From NCBI GenBank assembly GCA_009885415.1, contig VFKU01000723.1, forward strand, positions 1 to 6,046: a DNA stretch of 6,046 nucleotides, written 5' to 3'. This DNA is from Rhodothermota bacterium (GTDB lineage Bacteria > Hydrogenedentota > Hydrogenedentia > Hydrogenedentales > GCA-2746185). Below the pieces are notes generated by a model that made no database searches, was not told the origin of the DNA, and worked only from the letters and a program-made list of their open reading frames with translations. The translations under genes were made by a program, and so were the position numbers. Below are positions 5,955 to 6,046 of this stretch, piece by piece; the first letter of the stretch is position 1; each line of letters opens with the position of its first letter.

Positions 5955-6046
5955 TGCGGGTACCAAAATCCTTGTTGGCCCGAGCTCGGGCGGGCCTTAT
6001 CGTAATCGTTGTCCTCATGGTAATCGTAGTCCGCGGTTTCCGCGCC
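5951..6046 (-). CDS. possible C-terminal end of an upstream operon gene (partial)
   Basis: Reading the minus strand from the window edge, one frame is open for 31 codons and ends at TGA (5953-5951). That stop overlaps the phosphorylase ATG as ATGA, the same junction found between the phosphorylase and prs. The deduced tail is acidic and tyrosine-rich (DYDYHEDNDYD), then KARPSSGQQGFWYPQ at the end. I do not recognise the protein. The case rests on the stop/start overlap and the open frame; both could arise by chance. The Asp/Tyr stretch also comes from a degenerate ACGATTAC repeat that can occur in intergenic DNA. Treat this as a candidate only. Confidence 0.35.
   Translation of the reverse strand, partial: GAETADYDYHEDNDYDKARPSSGQQGFWYPQ
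5978..5991. repeat. 14-bp perfect palindrome upstream of deoA
   Basis: GCCCGAGCTCGGGC is perfectly self-complementary and ends 24 bases before the phosphorylase start codon on the minus strand. As DNA it could be a site for a dimeric regulator. As RNA it could only form a short tight hairpin or a duplex between two molecules. No T-run follows directly on the minus strand, so it does not look like a terminator. It lies inside the possible upstream reading frame. Confidence 0.35.
6002..6032. repeat. 18-base-period direct repeat of the GTAATCGT type
   Basis: GTAATCGTTGTCC (6002-6014) and GTAATCGTAGTCC (6020-6032) match at 12 of 13 positions and are 18 bases apart. On the minus strand the units read as ACGATTAC-like words. 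The period is a multiple of three, so the repeat stays in frame in the possible upstream gene and gives alternating Asp and Tyr residues. Similar ATTACG-type tandem runs are familiar to me from intergenic regions of uncultured bacteria, which is the competing explanation. Confidence 0.45.

Noticed and set aside
4842..6005. 387-codon plus-strand open frame opposite the phosphorylase
   Set aside because: Its product is a Gly/Asp/Arg/Val-rich low-information sequence. The minus strand carries all the phosphorylase motifs, so this is an antisense shadow.

Overview
The window is a GC-rich bacterial segment (roughly 60% or more G+C by eye). It carries four complete protein genes, one possible partial gene at the right edge, and several non-coding interspersed-repeat-like patches. 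There are no rRNA or tRNA genes, transposases, CRISPR arrays or phage genes. The repeat types and the 'archaeal-type' nucleotide genes would fit an uncultured, deep-branching bacterial lineage, such as those known mainly from metagenome assemblies. No feature here fixes the phylum.

Layout. Positions 1-353 are non-coding: a hairpin-rich left edge, a palindromic repeat-like element at 160-226, and an AT-richer stretch at about 271-317 that may hold the promoter of the next gene. A plus-strand unit follows: a NodU/CmcH/TobZ-family O-carbamoyltransferase (354-2171), then after 18 bases a small three-helix membrane protein of the SxtJ type (2190-2615). Positions 2616-2807 are non-coding and contain a second repeat-like element (2651-2743). 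A TauE/SafE-family membrane exporter (2808-3542) is next on the same strand.

The right half is on the minus strand and converges on the exporter with a 16-base gap. It encodes a long-form (type 2, archaeal-like) thymidine/AMP phosphorylase (5954 down to 4443) and a short archaeal-like ribose-phosphate pyrophosphokinase (4446 down to 3559). The two overlap by four bases (ATGA). A further open frame enters from the right edge and stops at 5951, again through an ATGA overlap, so the operon may continue beyond the window.

How the genes work together. The carbamoyltransferase and SxtJ-like protein form a recurring pair usually tied to carbamoylation of a sugar, polysaccharide or secondary metabolite; the acceptor is not identifiable here. 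The minus-strand pair looks like a nucleotide-salvage module. The phosphorylase would split a nucleoside or nucleoside monophosphate with phosphate, giving a base and a (deoxy)ribose phosphate. The PRPP synthetase handles ribose phosphates and ATP. Strict translational coupling suggests matched production. Nothing in the window is clearly a new system. The most interesting points are this coupled pair, the reduced SxtI/SxtJ-like cassette, and the repeat-like elements between genes.
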